Source: Microbacterium pumilum (GTDB lineage Bacteria; Actinomycetota; Actinomycetes; Actinomycetales; Microbacteriaceae). From it: a DNA stretch of 64,000 bases. Location: the NCBI RefSeq assembly GCF_039530225.1, contig NZ_BAAAOH010000001.1, positions 2,666,001-2,730,000 of the forward strand, in the 5' to 3' direction. Below are positions 24,325 to 31,924 of the stretch, piece by piece. How positions within the stretch are numbered: position 1 is the first letter of the stretch; each line of letters begins with the position of its first letter. Under the pieces are notes generated by a model that was not told where the DNA came from, searched no databases, and was given only the letters and a program-made list of their open reading frames with translations. The translations under genes were made by a program, and so were the position numbers.

Positions 24325-25245
24325 TCAGCCCAGCAGGAGCGTGATCGCGATGAGCACCGGCACACACCCGATCGTCGTGAGGAAGACGGTGTCGCGCGAG
24401 ATGACCTCGCCGACCCCGTAGCGCTGCGAATAGTTGAAGACGTTCTGCGCGGTCGGGAGGGCGGCGAGAACGGTCACCACGAGCACGTCGTGGGCCGACA
24501 GGTGGAACAGGAACAGGGCGCATGCCCACGCGACCAACGGCATCAGGAAGAGCTTCAGCATGGTGGCCAGGATGACGTCGCGTCGTCGGCCGGACGCTCC
24601 GAGCACGCGCTGCCCGTGCAGCGAGATGCCGTAGCTGATGAGCATGACGGGCACGCACGCGTTCGCGATGAGCATCGCCGGCTGGAGCACGACCGGCGGC
24701 AGATCGATGCCGCTCACCGAGACGAGGGTGCCCAGCGCGGATCCGATGACGATCGGATTCGACAGGGTTCGCAGGATCGTCCGCGACGGCGACGAGCGAC
24801 CGGAGGTCGCGGCATCCAGGACGGCCATGGCGATCGGTGCGAACACCAGCAGCTGCAGCAGGATGACGGGAGCCGGATACGCTGCACTGCCGAGCAGGTA
24901 GAGCGAGAGCGGGATGCCGATGTTGTTGGAGTTCACCTGACCGGCCGACAGCGCTCCGATGACCGTCTCGCCGACGGGCCGCTTCCACGCCAATCGTGCG
25001 GTGAGCGCGTAGGAGCCGATGATCACAGCCGCCGCGATCGCCGACACCGGCAGGAGCGCCGAGAAGAGCGTCCGCACGTCCGCCTGAGAGAGCACGACGA
25101 ACAGCAGGAACGGTGACAGTACGAAGAACGTCAGTCGTGCCAGCACCGGCCGGGCGTGCTCGCCCAGCAGATCGATGCGGCCGATGATCCAGCCGACGAC
25201 GATCGCGACGCCCACGACGACGAACCCCGTGAGCGACTCCAGCAT
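24325..25245 (-). CDS. AEC-family transporter (auxin-efflux-carrier type)
   Basis: A 306-residue membrane protein with about ten hydrophobic helices in two five-helix bundles, typical of the AEC/bile-acid-arsenite fold that exports or imports small carboxylates. Conserved blocks include QVNSNNIGIPLSLYLLG in the fourth to fifth helix region, matching the N-N-x-G-x-P substrate motif, and a second bundle ending in PTAQNVFNYSQRYG. It converges on the DUF6510 gene (four bases between stops) and diverges from the glycosylase gene. Its transcript is predicted leaderless. The substrate is unknown. Confidence 0.88.
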   Translation of the reverse strand: MLESLTGFVVVGVAIVVGWIIGRIDLLGEHARPVLARLTFFVLSPFLLFVVLSQADVRTLFSALLPVSAIAAAVIIGSYALTARLAWKRPVGETVIGALSAGQVNSNNIGIPLSLYLLGSAAYPAPVILLQLLVFAPIAMAVLDAATSGRSSPSRTILRTLSNPIVIGSALGTLVSVSGIDLPPVVLQPAMLIANACVPVMLISYGISLHGQRVLGASGRRRDVILATMLKLFLMPLVAWACALFLFHLSAHDVLVVTVLAALPTAQNVFNYSQRYGVGEVISRDTVFLTTIGCVPVLIAITLLLG

Positions 25246-25251
25246 TCTCCG

Positions 25252-25257
25252 AGCCTA
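25252..25257 (-). promoter_or_regulatory. leaderless -10 box TAGGCT of the AEC transporter
   Basis: On the - strand TAGGCT ends 6 nt before the ATG at 25245. It mirrors the identical box on the + strand 26 bp away. Confidence 0.65.
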
Positions 25258-25283
25258 GGGGCGTGACTGTCCGAGGTCGCACG

Positions 25284-25289
25284 TAGGCT
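25284..25289 (+). promoter_or_regulatory. leaderless -10 box TAGGCT of the glycosylase gene
   Basis: TAGGCT ends 6 nt before the ATG at 25296, divergent from the AEC promoter; the two upstream promoter regions must overlap. Confidence 0.65.
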
Positions 25290-25295
25290 CCGACC

Positions 25296-26192
25296 ATGAC
25301 ACCCGAGCGCGGAGCTGTGCGGCCGGACCTCGTCGTTGAGCTGGAGGTGCTCGGACCGTGGTCCCTCGCGACGAGCAAGTCCTTCTGGGAAGGCTTCGCG
25401 CCTGCGTCGCTGCCGTCGCGCGGGTCCTCCGACGAGCTTCGGACGGTGTTCGTCGCCGAAGGCGATTGGCAGCGCGTCGAGGCGGTCGTCGCTCAGGAAG
25501 GTGACTCCGCACGGATCGCCCTGTCGGGGTCGGGCGACCTGCGGTCGGCTGCCGCGCAGGTGGGGCGGTTCCTGTCGCTGGACATCGACGCCAGGGGCTG
25601 GCCCGACGTGGGCCGCCGCGATCCCGTCATCGCCGACGCCCAGAAGCAGCTCCCGGGACTGCGGCCTTGCGGCTTCCATTCGCCCTACGAAGCCGCCGCA
25701 TGGGCCGTGCTGTCGCAACGCATCCAGATGACGCAGGCGGCATCCTTGCGCAGATCGCTGATCGAGAACCACGGCGACGACGGTGCGTTCCCCGCGCCGG
25801 GCGTACTGCGAACGCTGGATGTCGACCTGCCGGGACGGAAGAGCGAGTACCTTCACGCCGTCGCCGAAGCCGCGTTGGACGGCGTTCTCGACGGAGCCCA
25901 CCTGCGGTCGCTGGCTCCGGCCGACGCCATGCATCTGGTTCGGCAGATCAAGGGTCTCGGCCCGTTCGCGGCAGAACTGGTCGTCATCCGTGGTGCGAAC
26001 GCGCCCGACGTGATGCCGACCTCAGAGCGCCGACTGAATGACGAGATCGTCCAGCGATACGGTGCCGGCGCGTCGCCGGACGAGATATCCGAGCAATGGA
26101 TCCCGTTCCGCAGCTGGGCGTCGGTTCATCTGCGTGCGCTCCGTGCGATCCGGATGTCCGAGACTTCGATGTCGATGAGCAATAGCCGATAA
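25296..26192 (+). CDS. AlkA-like DNA-3-methyladenine glycosylase family protein
   Basis: A 298-residue HhH-GPD superfamily protein related to AlkA, which removes alkylated bases. The HhH element is IKGLGPFAAELVVIRG (~211-226). The position that normally carries the catalytic Asp reads PTSERRL, with Glu in its place, so activity may be altered or the site shifted. The N-terminal ~120 residues form the AlkA-type beta domain, and PYEAAAWAVLSQRIQMTQA matches the helix that enters the core. The ATG is set by a leaderless promoter. Related actinobacterial paralogues often have this Glu, as I recall, so it may be a subfamily trait. Confidence 0.83.
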   Translation: MTPERGAVRPDLVVELEVLGPWSLATSKSFWEGFAPASLPSRGSSDELRTVFVAEGDWQRVEAVVAQEGDSARIALSGSGDLRSAAAQVGRFLSLDIDARGWPDVGRRDPVIADAQKQLPGLRPCGFHSPYEAAAWAVLSQRIQMTQAASLRRSLIENHGDDGAFPAPGVLRTLDVDLPGRKSEYLHAVAEAALDGVLDGAHLRSLAPADAMHLVRQIKGLGPFAAELVVIRGANAPDVMPTSERRLNDEIVQRYGAGASPDEISEQWIPFRSWASVHLRALRAIRMSETSMSMSNSR

Positions 26193-26267
26193 TGCACATT
26201 ATGTCAGATCCCGTGAATCCGAGCGCAGTGGGGTCACTCCCCGGTCGCGAGGCGGGCTCGTCCCCAC

Positions 26268-27074
26268 TCACGCCTGAGCGACGCGTTCTCGCTGCCCCTC
26301 ATGCACGTAACTCACCCATTCCCACCCGGGCTCCGGCGAGTCGAGCCGCGGGTCGCTGACATCCGTGCCGTCCCGCAGCGCCTCCACGTATGCCCGATCC
26401 CGTGCGATCCTTTCGCGCAGCTCCGCTGATCCGCCGACGGATCCGTGGCCCGGGATCACGACGTCCACGCCGCGCGCGGCATCCTCGATCATTCGCAGGG
26501 CTGTCAGGTAGTCCTGGATCGGGTCGGCGGCCCCGTGGAGGTCGAGCATCGGAACCAGGACGTCCGAGAGCATGTCGCCCGCGACGAGGACTCGACCCTC
26601 CTCGATCAGCAGCGCCGCGTGACCCTGGGCGTGCGCCCGATGCTCGATGATCCGGACCGTAGGGCCATCCCACGGAACCTGCGTCGTCCCCTCCGGCAGG
26701 CCGATGATCAGGCCGAGCAGGTCTCGTGGGATGTCGTCGGCGAACTCCGGCGGCAGCCCCTCGGCCAGCTGGTCCTCCCAGTCCGCGTTCGACAGGAACT
26801 CGCGGATGGATGCCGCGGCGCGGGCTGTGCCGTAGCGGGGCGCATCGCCGAGCTCCGGATGCCAGAGCACGTGGTCCCAGTCGGGATGCGTCGAGAAGCC
26901 GACCTCCACGCGCTGCCCGAGGTCGCGAAGATCGTTCGCGATGGTGATCAGCTCGTCCCGCGTGATGCCGGGGTCGATCAGCAGAACACCTGTCTCCCCC
27001 GCAACGACCACGGCGTTGCTCTGGATGCACTCGCTCTGGTGCACGAGCACACCATCCACTGCCTGCGTGAGCAT
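26268..27074 (-). CDS. MBL-fold metallohydrolase
   Basis: A 268-residue metallo-beta-lactamase-fold hydrolase. The metal motif reads STHPDWDHVLWH, that is HxDxDH rather than HxHxDH. Later ligands are visible in AHAQGHAALL, VAGDMLSDV and IPGHGSV, so a binuclear site is likely, with one altered ligand. No signal peptide. Its ATG overlaps the stop of the upstream reductase gene (ATGA at 27073-27076 read on the - strand), so both respond to the HxlR-controlled promoter. Hydrolysis of a thioester or lactone-like substrate is common in the family; here it is unknown. Confidence 0.86.
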   Translation of the reverse strand: MLTQAVDGVLVHQSECIQSNAVVVAGETGVLLIDPGITRDELITIANDLRDLGQRVEVGFSTHPDWDHVLWHPELGDAPRYGTARAAASIREFLSNADWEDQLAEGLPPEFADDIPRDLLGLIIGLPEGTTQVPWDGPTVRIIEHRAHAQGHAALLIEEGRVLVAGDMLSDVLVPMLDLHGAADPIQDYLTALRMIEDAARGVDVVIPGHGSVGGSAELRERIARDRAYVEALRDGTDVSDPRLDSPEPGWEWVSYVHEGQRERVAQA

Positions 27075-27664
27075 CAGCCTTCCCCTCCGGCATCGACGAT
27101 GGCGTAGCGATGCATGGTGACGCCCGATGCGAACGATCGCTGCTCGAGCAGCTCCAGTTCGATCGGCTGGTCGTAGTCGTCGAACAACGGCCTTCCGAAC
27201 CCCAGAATGGCGGGATGGGTGGTCACCAGCAGCTCATCGAGCAGACCCGCGCGCAACAGCTGCGTCGCCACATCGGCGCCGCCCACCCCGATCGTCCCGT
27301 CGGTCTCGGCGCGCAGCGCTGCGAGCTGGCCCATCGCATCGTCTCCCCCGATGATCCGGGTGTTGTGGTCCGCGTTGTGGCGGGTGCGCGATACGAGCAC
27401 CTTGGGCTTGGCGGTCCAGATCTCGCCGTATTCCCGCAGGAAGTCCGGCAGCGATGCGTCTTCGCGTGCGCTCGGCCAGAACTCCTCCATGGTCTCGTAG
27501 AAGATCCGCCCGTGGACGATCAGCTCGACCTCCTCGGCACGGGCATTGAACTCGCGATGGAGTTCCTCGTCGATGCGCATCCACTCCCCCGCGCCGTTGT
27601 CCCCCGCAACCTGCTCGATCCGCAGGTCGAGGGACACGTTCATCGAGTACACGAAGCGGCCCAC
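27074..27664 (-). CDS. dihydrofolate reductase-like (RibD C-terminal domain) protein
   Basis: A 196-residue protein of the RibD_C/DHFR-like family, NADPH-dependent reductases with broad occurrence in actinobacteria. Recognisable parts are MNVSLDLRIEQVAGDNGAG at the N-terminus, ELIVHGRIFYETM, and the cofactor-loop block TIGVGGADVATQLLRAGLLDEL. The GTG at 27664 has GGAGGAG 3 nt upstream. It is divergent from the HxlR regulator with 69 bases between starts and shares its operator and an overlapping -10. The genuine substrate is not known; folate reduction should not be assumed. Confidence 0.85.
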   Translation of the reverse strand: MGRFVYSMNVSLDLRIEQVAGDNGAGEWMRIDEELHREFNARAEEVELIVHGRIFYETMEEFWPSAREDASLPDFLREYGEIWTAKPKVLVSRTRHNADHNTRIIGGDDAMGQLAALRAETDGTIGVGGADVATQLLRAGLLDELLVTTHPAILGFGRPLFDDYDQPIELELLEQRSFASGVTMHRYAIVDAGGEG

Positions 27665-27673
27665 GGCTCCTCC

Positions 27674-27700
27674 ATAGTGATTGCGTTCTGCAATCACTAT
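27674..27700. promoter_or_regulatory. perfect palindromic operator between reductase and HxlR genes
   Basis: ATAGTGATTGC and GCAATCACTAT flank GTTCT: an 11-bp perfect inverted repeat. Its right end merges with ACTATAGT (27696-27703), itself palindromic, which reads TATAGT as a -10 box on both strands. Binding by the adjacent HxlR-type dimer would block both divergent promoters. Confidence 0.75.
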
Positions 27701-27733
27701 AGTGAGAACTCCATAGCTGTCAAGGAGGGCGTC

Positions 27734-28228
27734 GTGGAACCGATCTCTGGGAGTCCGATCACCGCCGCCGTCGAGGTGCTCGGAGATCGATGGTCGCTGC
27801 TCGTTCTGCGCGACGTCATCTTCAGTGACCGCCGCTACTTCCGCGCACTGCTCACGGGGTCGCCCGAGGGCATCGCTTCGAACATCCTCGCTGACCGCCT
27901 GAAGCGCCTCCTCGACGCGGGGATCCTCACCCGCGGCACGGCGGCCCGAGGACAGCGCGCGCGCTTCAGCCTGACGGAAGCCGGCATCCAGACCCTGCCG
28001 ATCCTTTACGCCCTGGGCAACTGGGGCCTGAACTGGCGCTCCGGCGAGGGTCAGTCCCCCACCGCGCAGCAGTTCATGCGCGACGGGGGTCCTGAATTCC
28101 TCGAGGAGCTCATGGACGAGCTCCGTGTCCGCCACCTGGATGCCCCGCCGAAGCCGCGCGCCGGTCCCGGCGCGTTCGAGCGGCTCGAAGCTGCGCAGGC
28201 CGCGGCATCCGGTCCACCCCCGCCGTGA
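27734..28228 (+). CDS. HxlR-family (winged-helix) transcriptional regulator
   Basis: A 164-residue regulator. The HxlR core is clear at residues ~10-100: SPITAAVEVLGDRWSLLVLR, then the recognition helix region GIASNILADRLKRLLDAGIL and the wing GQRARFSLTEAG. The C-terminus is a helical dimerisation/extension. The GTG at 27734 has AGGAGGG five bases upstream. It is divergent from a RibD_C reductase-MBL hydrolase pair and faces a perfect palindrome, so autoregulation and control of those two genes are likely. Members often sense aldehydes, quinones or redox change through a Cys; no Cys is present here, so a small-molecule ligand is more plausible. Confidence 0.92.
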   Translation: MEPISGSPITAAVEVLGDRWSLLVLRDVIFSDRRYFRALLTGSPEGIASNILADRLKRLLDAGILTRGTAARGQRARFSLTEAGIQTLPILYALGNWGLNWRSGEGQSPTAQQFMRDGGPEFLEELMDELRVRHLDAPPKPRAGPGAFERLEAAQAAASGPPPP

Positions 28229-28252
28229 CCTACGACGGCTGATTCAGCACGT

Positions 28253-29155
28253 TCAGCGCCAGAACTCCTCAAGCCGCGCATGGAGCGCTGTCGCCTGTTC
28301 ATGCCCGGAGGTCGCCGCCGCGGGACGCAGCGAGTGATCCATCGCGTTGGCGCCGAACAGGTGCTCGGCGTCGCTGTCGGGAAAGATCGTCTCGACGAGG
28401 CTGCCGACGGCGCGAAGCTCGTGGACCTGCGTGGCGAGCTGGGTGCCCCACTCCGGCGGCGTCCACCACACGCCGCCGAGCGGCGCGATTACCAGCACCC
28501 GCTCAAAGCCCGCTGCCAGATCGGCGTTGTCGGCGTTGGTGCGGTAGCCGCCGTCGATGTACCTGCGGTCGCCGATGCCGTAGGCGAAGCCACCGCCGGC
28601 GGTGCTGGCCGCGACGGCGTCGACCAGGTCGACGCCGCTGTCGCGGTCGAACACGACTGGTTCGCCGGTGCGGGCATCGACCGCGGTGAGTTGAATGAGC
28701 CGTTCCGGCCACCGCGTGCTGGCCAGCCGAGCGGCGACGGTCGCGCGCCACCGCGCCGTTCCGGCGCCGTCCGACGCCGCATCCGCTTCGAGTGCCGCCG
28801 CGCCCATTCGGCGGCGGAAGTCGGCCGCATCCGCCGCGGCGGCGATGACGTCTCGCACCTTCTGCATGTGGTCCGCCGCGGCGCCGGCCGGACCGCGTCC
28901 GCGGGCTGATCCTCCCTCGCCGCGCCGTTGCGGGGGCGCCGCGGCAACCGTCGCGGCGAACAGCTCGGGAGCGGGCGCGCCCGCGATCTGGGCGGCGGCC
29001 GTCGCGCCGGCTGAGGTGCCGACGGTCAGGTCGGCGGTGGTCACGTCCAGCCCGGCGTCATAGAGACCGGCGACGACGCCGATCAGCCAGGCATTGCCGG
29101 TCGATCCGCCGCCGCCGAGGACCAGTGCGGTTCGGGTGGGTGTCGAGTGAGTCAT
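28253..29155 (-). CDS. patatin-like phospholipase family protein
   Basis: A 300-residue serine acyl hydrolase. The oxyanion-loop GGGGSTGNAW is near residues 14-23, the nucleophile elbow is GTSAG (~47-51), and the catalytic Asp lies in YIDGGYRTN (~201), giving the Ser-Asp dyad. There is no signal peptide. The protein should cleave acyl chains from phospholipid or glycolipid. The ATG at 29155 lacks a strong ribosome site, and a large hairpin (29178-29226) lies just upstream, so translation or expression may be controlled there. It is downstream of the secreted beta-propeller gene in the same direction. Confidence 0.9.
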   Translation of the reverse strand: MTHSTPTRTALVLGGGGSTGNAWLIGVVAGLYDAGLDVTTADLTVGTSAGATAAAQIAGAPAPELFAATVAAAPPQRRGEGGSARGRGPAGAAADHMQKVRDVIAAAADAADFRRRMGAAALEADAASDGAGTARWRATVAARLASTRWPERLIQLTAVDARTGEPVVFDRDSGVDLVDAVAASTAGGGFAYGIGDRRYIDGGYRTNADNADLAAGFERVLVIAPLGGVWWTPPEWGTQLATQVHELRAVGSLVETIFPDSDAEHLFGANAMDHSLRPAAATSGHEQATALHARLEEFWR

Positions 29156-29177
29156 GGTCGCAGCTTCGTGGCAGACC

Positions 29178-29226
29178 CGAACGGCCCGGTATGACGTTTA
29201 CGCAAGACGCCTTGCCGGGCCGTTCG
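29178..29226 (-). other. 12-bp inverted repeat between ScyD-like and patatin genes
   Basis: CGAACGGCCCGG and CCGGGCCGTTCG flank a 25-nt loop. It lies 8 bases downstream of the ScyD/E-like stop and 22 bases upstream of the patatin ATG (both - strand). There is no T run. It may be a terminator, a processing site or a binding site. Confidence 0.6.
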
Positions 29227-29234
29227 AGCGACTG

Positions 29235-30335
29235 TCACCAGGTGCCATGATAGCCGTTGCCGGCGCAGCCGCCTCCCCGGTGATGCTTGCCCGCGCTGGA
29301 GACGTCGCTGACCTTCCACACCTCGCCCTCGAGCGTGACCACGTACGCGGTGTCCCGCTTGAAGCTGACCGAGATCGGAAGATCCAGCCCATCGGAGACC
29401 ACCGAGAACGTTCCGTTCCGGTTGACCTTGAGAAGTTCGCCACTGTCAGGTAGCGCGGGAGAACCCGGATCCACGATCCCCGGTGAGTCGCCCTGCGACA
29501 CCGCGTAGAGCCCGCATGCGCCGGCTTCCACGTCGGTCAGGAGGCTGTATCCGGATGCCACGACTCGCGGTTGCGGATTCCGCAGCCCGAACGCGACCAC
29601 CTTGCCCGTCGCAGGATCGTGCGGAACCGGGCCCGCCTCGGCCATGAACACCAGTCGTCCGATCGTCTGGAGGCCGGTCGGCACGATGTTGTCGAACTGC
29701 TCGACCAGGCGGACGTCGCCGTTGAGCGACGCCTTGACCACCCGGTTGTGGTGACCGTCGGTCACGAGGAAACCGCCCTTGGTCGGCTCCATGGCGAACT
29801 GCACACCACGCAAGAGGAAGAAGTCGATGTCCGGCGGTGGTGGGTTCTGCAGCGACCAGTCGCCGATGTCGGCGATCACCGTGAAGCTGTCGGAGTCATC
29901 GATGCGATAGATGCCATCGACGTCGTTGACGGAGTCGCCCGGCACGTCGTCGTCGCCGGGGACGTCGTCACCCACATTCGCCACCAGGACGTACGCCGTC
30001 CGGCCGAGGAAGGCGACGTCGATCGCCCCGCCGATGGGAATCGCCGGGCGTGGCAAGCCCGTCACATACGCGGACTTCGCTCCGGTGTGCACGTCGATGC
30101 GCGTGACCTGGCCGATCGCCCCTTCGGCGACGTACAGCGCGCCGTCAGGACCGATCGTGCTGCCGCTGGCCCCCTGCAGTCCCGAAGCGAGAAGCGATTC
30201 GACAGGTCCGCCGCCTCCGCCGTGCCCTCGGCCGGTCGCGGGTGTCGCCGCGCTCGCCATCGCGGGCGCGAAGAGCGTTGACAGGACGAGGGCGGTGATG
30301 GCTGTCCCCGAGAGCAGTGTTCTTCTGATTCTCAT
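29235..30335 (-). CDS. secreted ScyD/ScyE-like beta-propeller protein
   Basis: A 366-residue extracytoplasmic protein. A Sec signal peptide with the cleavage region ASA-AT lies near residue 30. The mature chain reads as repeated propeller blades: GSTIGPDGALYVAEGAIG, GFLVTDGHHNRVVKASL, GLQTIGRLVFMAEAG and DTAYVVTLEGEVWKV. It matches the ScyD/ScyE family, named from the cyanobacterial scytonemin cluster, but also spread in actinobacteria with no known activity there. The C-terminus is His/Gly-rich (KHHRGGGCAGNGYHG). The ATG at 30335 has GGAGGA five bases upstream. There are no scytonemin genes around, so the pigment role does not apply. Confidence 0.85.
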   Translation of the reverse strand: MRIRRTLLSGTAITALVLSTLFAPAMASAATPATGRGHGGGGGPVESLLASGLQGASGSTIGPDGALYVAEGAIGQVTRIDVHTGAKSAYVTGLPRPAIPIGGAIDVAFLGRTAYVLVANVGDDVPGDDDVPGDSVNDVDGIYRIDDSDSFTVIADIGDWSLQNPPPPDIDFFLLRGVQFAMEPTKGGFLVTDGHHNRVVKASLNGDVRLVEQFDNIVPTGLQTIGRLVFMAEAGPVPHDPATGKVVAFGLRNPQPRVVASGYSLLTDVEAGACGLYAVSQGDSPGIVDPGSPALPDSGELLKVNRNGTFSVVSDGLDLPISVSFKRDTAYVVTLEGEVWKVSDVSSAGKHHRGGGCAGNGYHGTW

Positions 30336-30538
30336 GAGTTCCTCCGGTCGACATTCGTCGGTACCGGTCGCTCGGCAAGCGTTCGTCGTGCGGCCGGGGT
30401 ATGGATGTGCCGCCCATGACGTATCAGAACACCACTGCACGCTCCATCGTCATCGCAGCTGGCCAACACCTTCCTCCGCCCGCACGTTGAGGTCAAGAGG
30501 GTGTCCGTACGCACGAGCTCGGTCTGCAGGCAGCGAAA

Positions 30539-30580
30539 GAGCCCGGACCGGGGTTGCGACAACCACCCTGGTCCGGGCTC
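30539..30580 (-). terminator. terminator downstream of the DUF6458 gene
   Basis: Arms GAGCCCGGACC (30539-30549) and GGTCCGGGCTC (30570-30580), with a nested GGTTG-CGA-CAACC stem, form a stable hairpin. On the - strand it is followed by TTTCGCT, fitting termination after the DUF6458 stop at 30598. The rest of the 30336-30597 gap, upstream of the ScyD/E-like gene, shows no other feature I can support. Confidence 0.75.
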
Positions 30581-30597
30581 AAAACCGCTGAGTGGTC

Positions 30598-30861
30598 TCA
30601 GATGGTGGTGTCGTCCGGGGTCGCGCTCGTGGAGCGCTGCGTCACCCGTTCGCCCGCGACGGGGTCGACGGATGTGCGCGTTGTGCTCGCGACCTGACGG
30701 CGACGCATCACCAGTACGAGACCGATGATGAAGACGACAGCTCCCGCCGCCATCAGGATGTAGCCGACCATGTCGAGGTTCACCCAGTCGACCTGCACAT
30801 TCACGGCGAACGCGAGGATGGCTCCGATGGCGAACAGCAGGATGCCTGCTCCGATGCTCAT
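30598..30861 (-). CDS. DUF6458 family small membrane protein
   Basis: An 87-residue protein with two membrane helices (IGAGILLFAIGAILAFAVNV and VGYILMAAGAVVFIIGLVLV) joined by the short conserved linker QVDWVNLDMVG, then a basic-polar cytoplasmic tail with Thr/Ser. The family is common in actinobacteria and unassigned. AGGAAT lies eight bases upstream of the ATG at 30861. It stands alone, opposite in direction to psuG, with a dedicated terminator. Confidence 0.88.
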   Translation of the reverse strand: MSIGAGILLFAIGAILAFAVNVQVDWVNLDMVGYILMAAGAVVFIIGLVLVMRRRQVASTTRTSVDPVAGERVTQRSTSATPDDTTI

Positions 30862-31012
30862 GCGAGGATTCCTTTCCGGGGATTGCGACGACGCACCCCT
30901 CGTAGACGGCGCGAAGCGCCTTGCACATCAGGTTGGTCGATGACGTGGCAGACTGCCAAGGGGTTGACACAGGATGCGGCAATGTGCTGACTCCGGACGA
31001 AAGGATGACGGC

Positions 31013-31924
31013 ATGACGGGTCTGAGGGTGTCTGATGAGGTGCGTGCGGCCGTCGACGAGGGTTCGCCGGTGCTGGCGCTCGAATCGACGATCTTCACGC
31101 ACGGACTGCCTCGACCACGCAACCTGGAGGTGGCGCGGCTGGCAGAGCAGCTGGTGCGCGATCTGGGCGTCGTGCCTGCGACGATCGGCGTGGTGGACGG
31201 CGTGCCGACGGTCGGGCTCTCGCCGCGGGAGATCGAGCGTCTTTCGACGTCCGATGGCGTGGTCAAGGCGAGCCTCCGCGACCTCGCGGTCGCGGCTGTC
31301 AAGGGCCTGAGCGCCGGCACGACTGTCGCAGCGACCGCGCACCTGGCCCATCGCGCCGGAATCCGGGTGTTCTCGACCGGCGGTCTGGGCGGCGTGCATC
31401 GTGGCGCGCAGCAGACGTTCGACGAATCCGCGGATCTCGGCACGCTCGCGACTCTTCCCCTCGTCGTCGTCAGCGCCGGCGTCAAGTCGATTCTCGACAT
31501 CCCGCTCACCCTCGAACGTCTCGAGACCTTGAACCTCGCCGTGGTGGGCTACCGGACGACCGACTACCCGGGTTTCTACATCGCCGACTCGGGGCACGAC
31601 ATCGAATACGAAGTGGACTCTCCCTCCGAGATAGCCGATATCGCTCGTGTTCGCGACGCGCTCGGCATCGCATCCACTCTGCTCGTGGCGAACCCCGTGG
31701 CGGCCGAGCGCGAGCTGCCGCCCGAACTGCACGACGAGGTCCTCGCCCGTGCGCTGGCCGCGGCCGCCGAGGGTGGGATCGAAGGACACGACACGACGCC
31801 GTTCCTGCTCGACTTCATCCAGCGCGAGACCGGTGGTCGCAGCCTCGACGTGAATGTCGACGTGTACTGCGGCAATGTCGCGCTGGGTGCCGAGATCGCC
31901 GTCGCGCTCGCGGCGGCGCGCTGA
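31013..31924 (+). CDS. psuG: pseudouridine-5'-phosphate glycosidase
   Basis: Splits pseudouridine 5'-phosphate into uracil and ribose-5-phosphate (reversibly), recycling the C-glycosyl nucleoside from RNA. The 303-residue protein shows family blocks ALESTIFTHGLPRPRN near the N-terminus, PATIGVVDGVPTVGLS, the lysine-containing VVKASLRDLAVAA and FSTGGLGGVHRGAQQTFD. It is a Mn-dependent cytosolic enzyme. The ATG at 31013 has AAGGA seven bases upstream; an ATG at 30974 upstream adds residues not seen in the family. The kinase gene overlaps the stop by one base (TGATG), completing the two-step pathway. Confidence 0.95.
   Translation: MTGLRVSDEVRAAVDEGSPVLALESTIFTHGLPRPRNLEVARLAEQLVRDLGVVPATIGVVDGVPTVGLSPREIERLSTSDGVVKASLRDLAVAAVKGLSAGTTVAATAHLAHRAGIRVFSTGGLGGVHRGAQQTFDESADLGTLATLPLVVVSAGVKSILDIPLTLERLETLNLAVVGYRTTDYPGFYIADSGHDIEYEVDSPSEIADIARVRDALGIASTLLVANPVAAERELPPELHDEVLARALAAAAEGGIEGHDTTPFLLDFIQRETGGRSLDVNVDVYCGNVALGAEIAVALAAAR

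Noticed and set aside
29235..30335. A scytonemin-type pigment cluster
   Set aside because: Only the ScyD/ScyE-like propeller is present; no ScyA, ScyB or ScyC homologue is adjacent.
30964..30969. TTGACA as a -35 box for psuG
   Set aside because: No acceptable -10 hexamer lies 16-18 bases downstream, so I did not list a promoter.
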